The notes: generated by a model from the sequence alone, not told the origin. Shown: positions 16,744-25,878, numbered from the stretch's first letter. The stretch: DNA of 53,198 bases from an uncultured Saprospiraceae bacterium (GCA_937927575.1 CALBEE010000150.1:1-53198), one strand, 5' to 3'. Made by a program: numbers and translations.

Positions 16744-18402
16744 CTATTCTACGCTCAATAATTTACCTTCCTTATTATAATACTCTGTTTTAGCAAATAA
16801 TCTATGTTCGCAGGGATTTTCTAATTGAGATCTATCTTCTATTTCTTTCATCGTCGGATAATATGCAATGGAACTGATCGAACCATCTTTCCGATAAGAA
16901 GTATGTTTTCCCACTCTTCTTCCCATATTAAATTCTCCTTCATACATTTTCCAATATTTATACTGAGCTAATTGAATATTATATCCATGTAGGAAGCCAT
17001 CCACCCTAGGTGCATTAGTAGATGTAGAGTATATTGTTGTTTCTCTACCATTTTTATAAATTGATTCGTTAGTTATATTTCCTTCAGCATCAAACGAAAT
17101 AGAGTTACCATTTTTAGTACCATTCTTATACTCAGTAAGTTGGGTTAACACACCTAATGAGTCTGTTTGTTGTTGCAAGCCATGTTTCTTGCCCTTTCGA
17201 TATGGCGTACTGAGTTTTCCGCCTGTACTATAATATCTAACACTCAACTGCAATTGATGATTGTCGTTGTAATAAAAATCATTTTCTAGACGGTTATCAT
17301 AAAACTGTTTCCATCGGCCCACTCTTCTTCCTTTCTTCAACTTACCTTCATTACGAAATCCAATATCCTCGCCAACTATAGTTAGTAATTTATCATTTAC
17401 TCTTTCTTCGTAAAAAATAGAATCCACCACTTGTCCATTCTTATTAAAGTATTTCCATTTACCTACTTTTTTACCGCTAACATATTTCCCTTCGGCTAAT
17501 GGAGAAAATGATGTAGAATCTCTCATATTGAAGTAGTTGCCTTCTTTGTAACTAATCCCATTCGATCTACCATATTGGAAATCTATGTACTTAGTAGTAT
17601 ATGACATGACCGTATCACCAGAATTATTCAATGAAGTATATATCGCCTGTTTGGACGTAGTATCAGGATATGTATATACTGTAGAATTTCTTTGGCTGTA
17701 TATTTCGTATTGGAGTTTTCCGTCTTTTGTATAGCTTTCATATTCTACTAGTTTAGGATTTGTATTCTCATAATACTTAAAAACGCTTCCCTCTATCTTT
17801 CCATTTTTATAGTCAATTTGATAAACTAAACCTTGCAGTTTCATTTCATATCGATACCCATAGTGTTTCCAAGTTCCAGAAGATTTTCCATTTTTGAATG
17901 TTGCCTTTGCAAAGAAATATTCATCACTAATTAGATCTATGTCTCCAGTGAATTTAATATTCTCTAATTGTACAAACTTTTTAATCACTTCCAAATAACT
18001 AAGTCCTTTACGTGTATACTTTTCCACGCAAGCTTTGGGATTGTTGCTTATACGAGCAGAAAGATTATAGCACCCTCGCATCGAGTAATGCTCATCATTT
18101 CTTTTTTCACTTATGATTAACCATTCTTCACCAGATGCAACTCTTTCTCCAGAAAAAGAAGAACCATCACCTGTAAACATTTTAACTGTATCAGATAAGA
18201 CTCTACCTCGATATACATCTTTGACTATTGCAGTGGTATAATATCCACTTTGAGTCGATAGAATTTCGCAAGTAAATATGTGATGCTTGTGTTCTTCGTT
18301 TGCTAAGATTTCTGTCAAGTAATATTTAGGTCCAACACAAGTAGACGCCTGACTCAAAAAAAAATTAAAACCGTAAAATATAAGTAGCAAGATTTTCTTC
18401 AT
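16744..18402 (-). CDS. Exported MORN/YwqK-repeat protein
   Basis: A signal peptide (1-19, ending SQAS) is followed by an N-terminal domain of about 150 residues with a few cysteines, then a long series of MORN-variant repeats of the YwqK type: GTWKHYGYRYEMKL, YKNGKIEGSVFKYYENT, GKWKYFNKNGQVVDS, GRWKQFYDNR and GEFNMGRRVGKHTSYRKDGS. Such repeats form a beta-solenoid. Databases often label the family an antitoxin, but here the protein is exported and no toxin gene adjoins it, so that label is not supported. It is the last gene of a three-gene operon (24 nt after the MATE gene). Confidence 0.75.
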   Translation of the reverse strand: MKKILLLIFYGFNFFLSQASTCVGPKYYLTEILANEEHKHHIFTCEILSTQSGYYTTAIVKDVYRGRVLSDTVKMFTGDGSSFSGERVASGEEWLIISEKRNDEHYSMRGCYNLSARISNNPKACVEKYTRKGLSYLEVIKKFVQLENIKFTGDIDLISDEYFFAKATFKNGKSSGTWKHYGYRYEMKLQGLVYQIDYKNGKIEGSVFKYYENTNPKLVEYESYTKDGKLQYEIYSQRNSTVYTYPDTTSKQAIYTSLNNSGDTVMSYTTKYIDFQYGRSNGISYKEGNYFNMRDSTSFSPLAEGKYVSGKKVGKWKYFNKNGQVVDSIFYEERVNDKLLTIVGEDIGFRNEGKLKKGRRVGRWKQFYDNRLENDFYYNDNHQLQLSVRYYSTGGKLSTPYRKGKKHGLQQQTDSLGVLTQLTEYKNGTKNGNSISFDAEGNITNESIYKNGRETTIYSTSTNAPRVDGFLHGYNIQLAQYKYWKMYEGEFNMGRRVGKHTSYRKDGSISSIAYYPTMKEIEDRSQLENPCEHRLFAKTEYYNKEGKLLSVE

Positions 18403-18426
18403 TTCACATTCTATTTATTTCATTTA

Positions 18427-19722
18427 CTATTCTGTCTGCCGATATTTATTCCAATAATAAGTCAATAGAACGCCTCTCATAATCAGAAAACTAAACATCG
18501 CTAACCACAACCCTTGTAGAGGATCTTCCAATTTCACAAAGTGATAGAGTCCTAAAAAAACGATCACAGCCAAGATCATACTATCACGCATTTCTTTGCT
18601 GGCCAATAATCCTATAAATACGCCATCCCAAATGTAGCAGGCAAATGCAATGACAGGAAAGACTACCATCCACGTTTTGTATCGAAGTGCAAAATCAATT
18701 ACATCACTATCACTAGAGAATAGATGAAGTAATCCATCATAATACACAAAGTACACAAGAGAATAAGTAACCGCCAATATCAATCCCCAAAGAAATGAAA
18801 GCTTCACTGATTGACTTAAATTAAATCTATCTCCTGCGCCTTTATATTTTCCAACCATGCTTTCTGCAGCGTAAGCAAATCCATCAATACCATAACTCAT
18901 CCAATTTACAAATTGAAGTAAGATGGCATTGGCCGCTAAAGCTAATGCGCCTGCAATCGATGACTCTCTATAGAAATATGCAAATACGAAAGTGAGACAA
19001 ACGGTACGTATAAATAGATTACTATTTACTTTGAAAAAATCTATCAACTCGCTGACTTTGGATGCAGCCTTGATCAATTCAGAACTGAGATACTGACGAT
19101 ACTTATAAGCTACAGCCACAAAACATAATAACACTCCGGTGTATTGAGCGATGACGGTACCCAAAGCCACACCTCTTATATCCATACCATAATGATGTAC
19201 AAGCATGTAGCTCACTATGATGTTTACGATATTGATAATGATCGTGATGATCATAGGATAGATGGCATTCTGCAATCCAAAAAACCAACCCATCAAAACA
19301 TACATCATCATGGTAGCAGGTGCAGCCCACATACGAGTAGTAAAGTACTCTGTGATCAATGGTGCATGTGCATCTTGAAATGAGAAAAACCAAGATGCGG
19401 CTTGCAATAACCAACCTTGAGTAAGAAATATAGTAACCGCCAGCAAAAGCGCTAAGAGCATTCCTCTCACTAATGTCACTCCTAATTTATAATCATCTTG
19501 AGCACCATAGGCTTGAGCTGTAAGTCCAGTCGTACCCATACGGAGAAATCCAAAATTCCAATAGACAAAATTGAAGATCATGCCACCTAAACCAATAGCT
19601 CCCAGGTGCAATGCCGAAAGCTGTCCCATCAAGATCGTATCCACCGTTGATAGCAAAGGAATCGATATATTACTTACAATATTGGGGATTGCTAGATTGA
19701 GTATTTCTTTGTGGGATGCCAT
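18427..19722 (-). CDS. MATE family multidrug/cation exporter (DinF-like)
   Basis: The 431 residues form about 12 membrane helices in two similar halves. The first half begins LAIPNIVSNISIPLLSTVDTILMGQLSALHLGAIGLGG, a MATE/DinF signature. The second half includes WMSYGIDGFAYAAESMVGKYKGAGD, the conserved E-x-M-x-G segment. These proteins export drugs or metabolites using H+ or Na+ gradients. The start codon shares one base with the stop codon of the upstream gene (TAATG), so translation is probably coupled. The substrate is unknown. Confidence 0.9.
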   Translation of the reverse strand: MASHKEILNLAIPNIVSNISIPLLSTVDTILMGQLSALHLGAIGLGGMIFNFVYWNFGFLRMGTTGLTAQAYGAQDDYKLGVTLVRGMLLALLLAVTIFLTQGWLLQAASWFFSFQDAHAPLITEYFTTRMWAAPATMMMYVLMGWFFGLQNAIYPMIITIIINIVNIIVSYMLVHHYGMDIRGVALGTVIAQYTGVLLCFVAVAYKYRQYLSSELIKAASKVSELIDFFKVNSNLFIRTVCLTFVFAYFYRESSIAGALALAANAILLQFVNWMSYGIDGFAYAAESMVGKYKGAGDRFNLSQSVKLSFLWGLILAVTYSLVYFVYYDGLLHLFSSDSDVIDFALRYKTWMVVFPVIAFACYIWDGVFIGLLASKEMRDSMILAVIVFLGLYHFVKLEDPLQGLWLAMFSFLIMRGVLLTYYWNKYRQTE

Positions 19723-20300
19723 TAATTGAAATTTAATTCAAGAGTTCTCCAAGCGCTATTATCTGTAGGCATTCTAACTAAATCCATTAACACTTTAGGC
19801 TCTTGAATTGGCACTATTTTATCCTCATAATTTTCTTCACACCATTCCAACGGAAATTCTTCTTGATGAACCATTCTTAAAGATTCTTCTTTGCCTCCGA
19901 ATTTAAACCATTCGTAAATTACTTGAATAAATTTTAATGGATTCATAATGATATATCTTCTCATCTCGGCAACTTCGAATTCTCCAATTCCATAGCTATC
20001 CAAAATTTTTCCGTTACAAATTCTAATTAGAGCTGAAGGGCCATTGATGAACTGCGGACAACTCGCTAAGATTGTAAATTTTATATGTCTATAGTTTTCC
20101 GAAAGGGATTGAATCACCCAATAAGGAGCATATTTTCTTCTTTCGTAATGAAAAAAAAGATTTTCAAGCTCTTTGGTATAACAGGATAAAGGTCCATAGG
20201 TCTTGGCATCTTTTTCATATATATTTATGGCAACAGTCCGAGCTTCCTTTGCACTCCTAATTCCCTCTGCTAGAATAGTAATTTCTGTCTCCCAACCCAT
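19722..20300 (-). CDS. Uncharacterised cytosolic protein upstream of the MATE gene
   Basis: I do not recognise this 192-residue protein. It has no signal peptide or membrane helix. It is rich in aromatic residues, with a Cys-containing core (ASCPQFINGPSALIRICNGKI) and an acidic C-terminal part (EFPLEWCEENYEDKI). The start MGWETEITILAEG is preceded by a gap to the divergent ligase gene, so it is the first gene of its operon. Its stop overlaps the MATE start (TAATG), so the two proteins are probably made in a fixed ratio. The context suggests a partner or regulator of the exporter operon, but nothing more. Confidence 0.6.
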   Translation of the reverse strand: MGWETEITILAEGIRSAKEARTVAINIYEKDAKTYGPLSCYTKELENLFFHYERRKYAPYWVIQSLSENYRHIKFTILASCPQFINGPSALIRICNGKILDSYGIGEFEVAEMRRYIIMNPLKFIQVIYEWFKFGGKEESLRMVHQEEFPLEWCEENYEDKIVPIQEPKVLMDLVRMPTDNSAWRTLELNFN

Positions 20301-20453
20301 TTTAATTCAATTTATATTGCAGTATTTGAAAAAACAGCCTCATTGTAAACGAATTCTCACTTTGTTATCACGAATACTAGACCTATGCAAAGTAGTTAAG
20401 ATCTTCTAATTAATTTTAATATTAATTCAGACTCGCAAGTTACCATAATTGAT

Positions 20454-20461
20454 TAATTTTG
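20454..20461 (+). promoter_or_regulatory. -7 promoter element upstream of the tandem ligase gene
   Basis: TAATTTTG matches TAnnTTTG and lies 31 nt before the ATG at 20493. A good -33 TTG is not seen at 17-21 nt, so only half of the consensus is present. Confidence 0.45.
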
Positions 20462-20492
20462 CTAATACGTAAAGAGCTGATTACTAGCAGAC

Positions 20493-23180
20493 ATGAAGAA
20501 GATCAAAGTAGGAATATTTTTTGGAGGACCATCTAGAGAGAGAGAAATCTCTTTTGCTGGAGGGCGTACAGTATATGATAATCTCAATAAAGACATATTT
20601 GAGGCCATTCCCATATTTGTAGATAGTCATCAGACATTATTAGCGCTGAATTGGGAGTATATTTATAAAGGAACGATTAGGGATTTCTATCCACCAGCAG
20701 CATATCAGTCTGCTGGAGATAGCAATTATCAGATCTATGTGGAATCTTTAGGCCCAACAGATAGCTATGATTATGATGCCCTTATCAATCAAGTGGGAAA
20801 AAAAAGATCTTGGGATGAAATACAGTCACAAATAGATATTGCCTTTTTAGCACTACATGGCAGTTATGGAGAAGATGGACAAATACAAGCCATTTGTGAT
20901 GCCAGAGGAATACCTTATACAGGATCTGGAGTCTTACCCTGTGCTATTGGAATGGATAAGTATACTCAGAAAAATTTGATGGAAGCTGCGGGTTTTCACT
21001 GTCCTGAGATATTAGCGATTACAAGAGAAGAGTGGATCAATAGTAGCGAAGATGATATCAATACTTTGTATCAAAGATCGAAGGAAGTGATAGGGTCCAC
21101 TATGGTAATCAGACCGAGTAATCAAGGAAGTAGTATCGGTGTAAGCATCCTTAAGTCAGTAGATCTCAAAACCTACAGAGAATCCATAGACGCTGCATTT
21201 TTCATAAGCTATCAAAGTGCTGTCCAGTGGAATAATTTCAACATTGAAGAAAAACATAATTGGGCAGTAGAATTATCAGACATCCGCGGTGGAATTGGAT
21301 TTCCAGTGCAGATCAATGATGATACTATCTATCATCCTCAAAAATTAGTCGCCTATCTAGATACATATCTGAATAGTCATGATGCTTGTACTATAGAAGG
21401 TCATATGACTGAGCAACGAGTAATCGTAGAATCATTTATCGATGGTAGAGAATTTTCATGCATCGTACTGCGTAACGAAGATCAAAAATCTATTGCCTTA
21501 CCACCTACTGAAATTGTTAAATCAGGGGAAGTATACGATTATAGATCCAAGTATCTTCCTGGTTTGTCTCGTAAGATTACACCTATTGCAGTAAGTGATC
21601 ATCACCTTAAGGCTATACGATCTGAATGTGAGCGATTATATGACTATTTAGGGTTTCATACCTACGCTAGAATTGATGGATTTATAAACTCTGAAGGGAA
21701 GATATTCCTCAATGATCCTAATACAACTTCCGGTATGTTACCTTCTTCATTTTTCTTTCATCAAGCGGCAGAAATAGGATTAAATCCAAGTCAATTTCTA
21801 AGCTTCATTATTAGATGTTCGATACAGGAGCGGCTCAAAGATCAGTTACATCTTAGAGGATATAAGCCATTACTTCAACGTATCGATGATGCTTTAGAAA
21901 AATTACAAAAAGAAGAAAGCCAAAAGAAAAAAGTAGCTGTAATCATGGGAGGCTACTCCTTTGAGCGTCATATCTCTATGGAAAGCGGGCGTAATATTTA
22001 TGAAAAACTTGCTAGTTCGGATAGATATGAACCGATACCTATTTTCTTGATGAAAGATGGAGATGGACACCAACTCTATAAGATTCCAGTGAAGATGCTA
22101 CTTAAGGATAATGCGGATGATGTAAAAGACAAAATTCTTGGATATTCTGTCCATCCAGTGATAGAGCAAATTCAAGAAGAATGTAAAGCGATAATGGATA
22201 GATACTTGGATGCTAGCTATATCTCTTCTCCTTCTCTGATCAGTTATGATCAATTAGCGCAAGAAGTAGATTTGGCATTTATAGCATTACATGGTAGGCC
22301 AGGAGAAGATGGTACGGTACAAGCCAAGCTAAGGTCACATGGCATACCACATAATGGTTCGGCTGCAGAATCTGCGGCTAAGACTATTGACAAATATCAA
22401 ACACTACAAATACTTAAGAGTAATGGCTTTACGGTAGCGAATCAATACGTTATCTCAAAGGAACAATATCAACTAGATAAGGACCAAGCCATTGCCCATA
22501 TGATCGAACTTGTTGGACGATTTCCAATCATTGCCAAACCTATGGATGATGGCTGTAGTTCGGCAGTTAGAAAAATCAAATCTTCAGAAGAATTAAAAGT
22601 CTACCTCAAAGGATTATTTCGTGATGAATGGCTCATGAGCCCAGAATTAAGATCAGAGTTGGACTTGAATTACAATGAAGAGTTTCCGATGAAATCTGAG
22701 GTACTATGCGAAGAACTGATCGACAGTAGTGATGCAGATCATTTCCTTGAAATCACAGGTGGCATGTTGACCCATATGGATGGAGAAGGTGTTAGGTTTG
22801 AAATATTTGAGCCTTCGGAAGCTTTAGCTACTGGCGAAGTATTGTCCTTAGAAGAGAAGTTTTTAGCTGGAGAAGGTCAGAATATTACACCTGCCAGATT
22901 TAGTGAAAACCCAGATAGATTTAGGGCGATATCAGATAAGGTAAGGGCAGATTTACAAAGAGCGGCGGAGCTATTAGGTGTTAGTGGATATTCTCGTATA
23001 GATGCTTTCGTAAAAATAAAAGGAGATGATGTGGAGACAATTGTAATAGAGATCAATTCGTTACCAGGTATGACTCCTGCTACTTGTATATTCCATCAAT
23101 GTGCTATTAATGGATACAAGCCTTATGAGTTTATTGATAAAATATTGCAATTTGCAGACCAGCGAGGGTTTCCTTCATAA
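20493..23180 (+). CDS. ddl: Tandem D-alanine-D-alanine ligase-like fusion (two ATP-grasp ligase modules)
   Basis: The 895 residues contain two complete Ddl-like modules, about 1-470 and 478-895. Module 1 starts GGPSREREIS (E16), has a serine loop GSSIG (S213), an omega-loop YDYRSKY354, and ends LNDPNTTSGM with D408 where Ddl enzymes have the Mg-binding Glu. Module 2 starts GGYSFERHIS (E491), has the loop DDGCSSA (C688 at the Ser position), EEKF790 where Ddl has a Tyr, and keeps E853 and N855 (IEINSLPGM). In E. coli DdlB the E15-S150-Y216 triad closes the active site. The family joins two D-alanines for peptidoglycan. It may be a D-Ala ligase with a second module of altered specificity, or a catalytic/regulatory pair. 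Confidence 0.85.
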   Translation: MKKIKVGIFFGGPSREREISFAGGRTVYDNLNKDIFEAIPIFVDSHQTLLALNWEYIYKGTIRDFYPPAAYQSAGDSNYQIYVESLGPTDSYDYDALINQVGKKRSWDEIQSQIDIAFLALHGSYGEDGQIQAICDARGIPYTGSGVLPCAIGMDKYTQKNLMEAAGFHCPEILAITREEWINSSEDDINTLYQRSKEVIGSTMVIRPSNQGSSIGVSILKSVDLKTYRESIDAAFFISYQSAVQWNNFNIEEKHNWAVELSDIRGGIGFPVQINDDTIYHPQKLVAYLDTYLNSHDACTIEGHMTEQRVIVESFIDGREFSCIVLRNEDQKSIALPPTEIVKSGEVYDYRSKYLPGLSRKITPIAVSDHHLKAIRSECERLYDYLGFHTYARIDGFINSEGKIFLNDPNTTSGMLPSSFFFHQAAEIGLNPSQFLSFIIRCSIQERLKDQLHLRGYKPLLQRIDDALEKLQKEESQKKKVAVIMGGYSFERHISMESGRNIYEKLASSDRYEPIPIFLMKDGDGHQLYKIPVKMLLKDNADDVKDKILGYSVHPVIEQIQEECKAIMDRYLDASYISSPSLISYDQLAQEVDLAFIALHGRPGEDGTVQAKLRSHGIPHNGSAAESAAKTIDKYQTLQILKSNGFTVANQYVISKEQYQLDKDQAIAHMIELVGRFPIIAKPMDDGCSSAVRKIKSSEELKVYLKGLFRDEWLMSPELRSELDLNYNEEFPMKSEVLCEELIDSSDADHFLEITGGMLTHMDGEGVRFEIFEPSEALATGEVLSLEEKFLAGEGQNITPARFSENPDRFRAISDKVRADLQRAAELLGVSGYSRIDAFVKIKGDDVETIVIEINSLPGMTPATCIFHQCAINGYKPYEFIDKILQFADQRGFPS

Positions 23181-23197
23181 AAGGAAAACGCGCGAAT

Positions 23198-23246
23198 AGT
23201 ATATTGTGGCAGTGTTTTAAAAGAAAACACATATAATATACTTTTT
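23198..23246 (+). terminator. Terminator after the tandem ligase gene
   Basis: A two-tier stem, AGTATATT (23198-23205) with AATATACT (23235-23242) and inside it GTGTTTT (23212-23218) with AAAACAC (23224-23230), is followed by TTTTT at 23242-23246. It starts 18 nt after the stop codon and separates the ligase from the PASTA gene. Confidence 0.7.
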
Positions 23247-23319
23247 GACGAGGCTTATATAAATAAAAGACTATAAGCATCATGGAAGTACTAATAGCTT
23301 TCACCAACTTTTAGATCAC

Positions 23320-24126
23320 ATGAAAATTTTACAATTCTTGACTAGCAAAGATTTTTTTAAACAACTGTTATACATCGCTATCTTTTTAGGAGTAATATTA
23401 TTTGCTGTGCTAATGTGGCTAAAGTATTATACTAATCATGGTCAAAAATTAGCTTTACCAGATTATGTAGGCGAACAATTAGATGACGCAAGAAAAGATG
23501 CAGAAGACAAAACTTTCCAAATCTTGGTTAATGATTCCATTCATATAGTAGGAAAACCTGGAGGCCAGATACTAGATCAAAATCCCAAACCTGGAGCAGA
23601 AGTAAAGGAAGGTCGTAAGATTTATGTACGTACTACAAAGTACAATTCGGATCAATATCCACTATCAAAGCTTCCTCAATTGTATGGAAATGATTTTGAC
23701 CAAAAGAAAAGAGAGTTGAAATTTCAAGAAATCAATGCAGTGATAAAATCCTATAAATATGATCCTGCTGAACCTAATCACATCCTCGAAGTATACTACA
23801 AAGGAGAAAAAATAGTGAGTAGTACGGTATACAAAAAGAGTACAAAAATTGAAAAAGGAGGAACGTTAGAGATGGTATTGAGTAGTCGTGGTGGTGGCGA
23901 AACAGATTTGCCTGACCTCAAATGTTATTCTTATCCAGAGGCAGTATTCTATTTGGAACAATTAAAATTGAAAGTGGGGAACGTCAACAAAATTGGCAAT
24001 GTTACTAATCTAGATAGTGCATATGTAGTATCTCAGAATCCTGCATATGATCCGATTAAGACCATCGAAAGAGGAACACCGATAGATATCTCTGTACAAC
24101 AATCTAAACCCTCATCGTGTAATTAA
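23320..24126 (+). CDS. Membrane-anchored PASTA-domain protein
   Basis: A short cytoplasmic N-terminus and one membrane helix (about 14-34) are followed by three PASTA-type domains in the periplasm: LPDYVGEQLDDARKDAED to IYVRTTKY, LPQLYGNDFDQKKRELK to LEMVLSSR, and LPDLKCYSYPEAVFYLEQL to IDISVQQ. PASTA domains bind peptidoglycan stem peptides or mediate contacts in cell-wall regulators. Here there is no kinase or transpeptidase domain. In many Bacteroidota such a gene follows the Ddl gene, as here, supporting a cell-wall role, but a terminator lies between them so transcription may be separate. Confidence 0.85.
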   Translation: MKILQFLTSKDFFKQLLYIAIFLGVILFAVLMWLKYYTNHGQKLALPDYVGEQLDDARKDAEDKTFQILVNDSIHIVGKPGGQILDQNPKPGAEVKEGRKIYVRTTKYNSDQYPLSKLPQLYGNDFDQKKRELKFQEINAVIKSYKYDPAEPNHILEVYYKGEKIVSSTVYKKSTKIEKGGTLEMVLSSRGGGETDLPDLKCYSYPEAVFYLEQLKLKVGNVNKIGNVTNLDSAYVVSQNPAYDPIKTIERGTPIDISVQQSKPSSCN

Positions 24127-24155
24127 TTCTCGTTCCATTTAATAAAAAAAGAAAA

Positions 24156-24464
24156 ATGATTGATATAGAAATACCAGAACTCAAGGCCAAGCTAGATGCA
24201 AAAGAAGATTTCCTTTTCATTGATGTAAGAGAGCCTTTTGAGTATGCAGAATTTAATCTAGGAGCAAAACTCATTCCTCTTGGCAATTTACCCGGAGCGC
24301 TCAATGAACTGGAACCATTTAAAGAAAAGGAAATTATTATTCATTGTAGATCAGGTGCTCGAAGTGGAAATGCAAAAAATATGCTTGCAGAACTAGGATA
24401 CAAAAATGTACGAAATGTACTTGGTGGAATACTGGAATGGCAAAGACTTTATGTAAATCCTTAA
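24156..24464 (+). CDS. Rhodanese-like domain protein
   Basis: The 102 residues form a single rhodanese domain: LFIDVREPFEYAEFNL near the start, the active-site loop HC64RSGARSGNAK, and GYKNVRNVLGGILEW at the end. The persulfide-forming cysteine is present, so sulfur transfer is possible. There is no signal peptide, so it is cytoplasmic. It lies 29 nt after the PASTA gene on the same strand, followed by a bidirectional terminator. The acceptor is unknown. Confidence 0.9.
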   Translation: MIDIEIPELKAKLDAKEDFLFIDVREPFEYAEFNLGAKLIPLGNLPGALNELEPFKEKEIIIHCRSGARSGNAKNMLAELGYKNVRNVLGGILEWQRLYVNP

Positions 24465-24526
24465 AATAAATTGAAGTCTAAGATTAAGTATAATAACAAA
24501 CAGATTCCAATTTTAATCTTACTTAT

Positions 24527-24554
24527 AAAAGCTCAAACGTATTTGAGCTTTTTT
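24527..24554. terminator. Bidirectional terminator between the rhodanese and dcd genes
   Basis: An 11-bp stem AAAAGCTCAAA (24527-24537) and TTTGAGCTTTT (24542-24552) has a 4-nt loop, with T tracts in both directions, between convergent genes. Confidence 0.8.
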
Positions 24555-24574
24555 ATCTATATCTATATCTATCT

Positions 24575-25111
24575 CTAGAATTTGTTTTTCCACATCATAG
24601 ACTCCATTGGCTTAGGAGTTTTTTGATTATACTTTGCGTTCTTCTTTTTGTTATAGTAATTTTCAATATCACCTTCCACCATAAAGTAAATTAACTGTCC
24701 GACGGGCATACCCGCATACACTCGCACAGGATGTACGCAAGAAATTTCTAAAGTCCAATGATTACAAAATCCAACGTCGCCTTTTCCAGCTGTAGCATGA
24801 ATATCTATTCCTAATCTCCCTACTGAGGATTTACCTTCTAAAAAAGGGACCGTGGCATGAGTTTCCGTATACTCTAAGGTAGCGCCTAGATAAAGTGTTC
24901 CAGGTTGAATGACATATCCTTCTTCAGGAATTTCGAAATGAGAAACTGTATTATGTTTCTTGGCATCTAGGACCTCACTATCATAAGTTGCCAGATATTT
25001 ACTTAGATGAACGTCATAAGAATTTGTACCTAAACAAGATCTGTCATAAGGTTCTATAACTATATCGCCTTTTTCTATAGATTTCAATATTTGCTTATCT
25101 GTAAGTATCAT
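24575..25111 (-). CDS. dcd: dCTP deaminase
   Basis: Starting at the ATG at 25111 (MILTDKQILKSIEKG), the protein has 178 residues, the normal length. Conserved blocks are IEPYDRSCLGTNSYDVHLS, the substrate loop LEGKSSVGRLGIDIHATAG (residues 91-109) and the catalytic glutamate E122 in TLEIS. A C-terminal QLIYFMVEG strand completes the trimeric dUTPase/dCTP-deaminase fold. It deaminates dCTP to dUTP, supplying dTTP synthesis. A longer reading frame to 25186 adds residues unrelated to the family and is not used. It is divergent from the phosphopantetheinyl transferase gene. Confidence 0.92.
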   Translation of the reverse strand: MILTDKQILKSIEKGDIVIEPYDRSCLGTNSYDVHLSKYLATYDSEVLDAKKHNTVSHFEIPEEGYVIQPGTLYLGATLEYTETHATVPFLEGKSSVGRLGIDIHATAGKGDVGFCNHWTLEISCVHPVRVYAGMPVGQLIYFMVEGDIENYYNKKKNAKYNQKTPKPMESMMWKNKF

Positions 25112-25233
25112 TTGAAGTTTTTCTTTAATGCAGTTACACCAGAAATTTGATTGGCGCAAATGTACTTGTAAAATGTGGATTACCATTTACGAATCCATTA
25201 CTTTACGTCATTATCTATATCTTACCATTCGAA

Positions 25234-25878
25234 ATGCCTTTACACTACATACAATCCGTTGAGCCTTCTGGCATTTTTGCTGTTTGGCAAAATGATGAGC
25301 CTAGTCTTTATTTCGAAAAGAGGCTTCAATTGAATGATGAAGAAAATGAGTTACTCAAGAATTTTTCTGAAAGGAAGAAACTAGAGTGGCTCTCTTCTCG
25401 ATATTTACTCCACATCATGACCGGTGCTAAGAGTAGAACCCTTTGCACTAAAGACGAATACGGAAAACCGACATTAGTAAATAGTGAGTATCATATCTCT
25501 CTCAGCCATTCAGTAGATAGAACTGCAGTAATCGCTTCAAAAATTTCTGTCGGAATAGATATTCAGAGGATAGTCAGTAAAATAGGTCGGATCTCAAGAA
25601 AATTTTGCAATTCGGACGAACTACTTCTTGAACCGCAGGAAAAGGAATCTCAATTGCTTTTCTATCATATCATATGGGGGGCCAAAGAGTGCATTTATAA
25701 ATCATATGGAAAAAAGAAAGTGGATTTTCGCAAGCATATGACAATAAGCGATATTGAGCAAAATCTAGAATCAGGAACGGCGAAAGGAAAGATTAATATG
25801 GATAGCTTCAATGCATCCTATCATATAGAATATCACCTTATAGAAGATTATATGATCGTGACTAGTGTAGAGGACTAA
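25234..25878 (+). CDS. 4'-phosphopantetheinyl transferase superfamily protein
   Basis: Sfp-type motifs are in order: GKPTLVNSEYHISLSHS (the CoA-binding SxSH-like segment), VGIDIQRI (Mg-binding Asp) and WGAKECIYKSYGKKKVDF (the WxxKE motif with the catalytic Glu and Lys). This enzyme moves phosphopantetheine from CoA onto acyl or peptidyl carrier proteins. With the ATG at 25234 it has 214 residues, the Sfp/AcpT size. No carrier-protein or polyketide gene lies in the window, so its likely target is the fatty-acid ACP, which is an inference. An upstream frame from 25147 adds an unrelated leader. Confidence 0.85.
   Translation: MPLHYIQSVEPSGIFAVWQNDEPSLYFEKRLQLNDEENELLKNFSERKKLEWLSSRYLLHIMTGAKSRTLCTKDEYGKPTLVNSEYHISLSHSVDRTAVIASKISVGIDIQRIVSKIGRISRKFCNSDELLLEPQEKESQLLFYHIIWGAKECIYKSYGKKKVDFRKHMTISDIEQNLESGTAKGKINMDSFNASYHIEYHLIEDYMIVTSVED

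Noticed and set aside
16744-18402. Toxin-antitoxin system based on the YwqK antitoxin label
   Set aside because: The protein has a signal peptide and no toxin gene is adjacent. The repeat type alone does not make it an antitoxin.
19103-19414. Reading frame of 103 residues inside the MATE gene, minus strand
   Set aside because: It is in another frame of a well-supported membrane protein, is rich in Cys/His/Tyr without pattern, and has no start context; a shadow.
24554-24578. TATCTA-type short tandem repeat next to dcd
   Set aside because: Only about three imperfect 6-nt units, partly overlapping the terminator tail; not distinct from AT-rich background.
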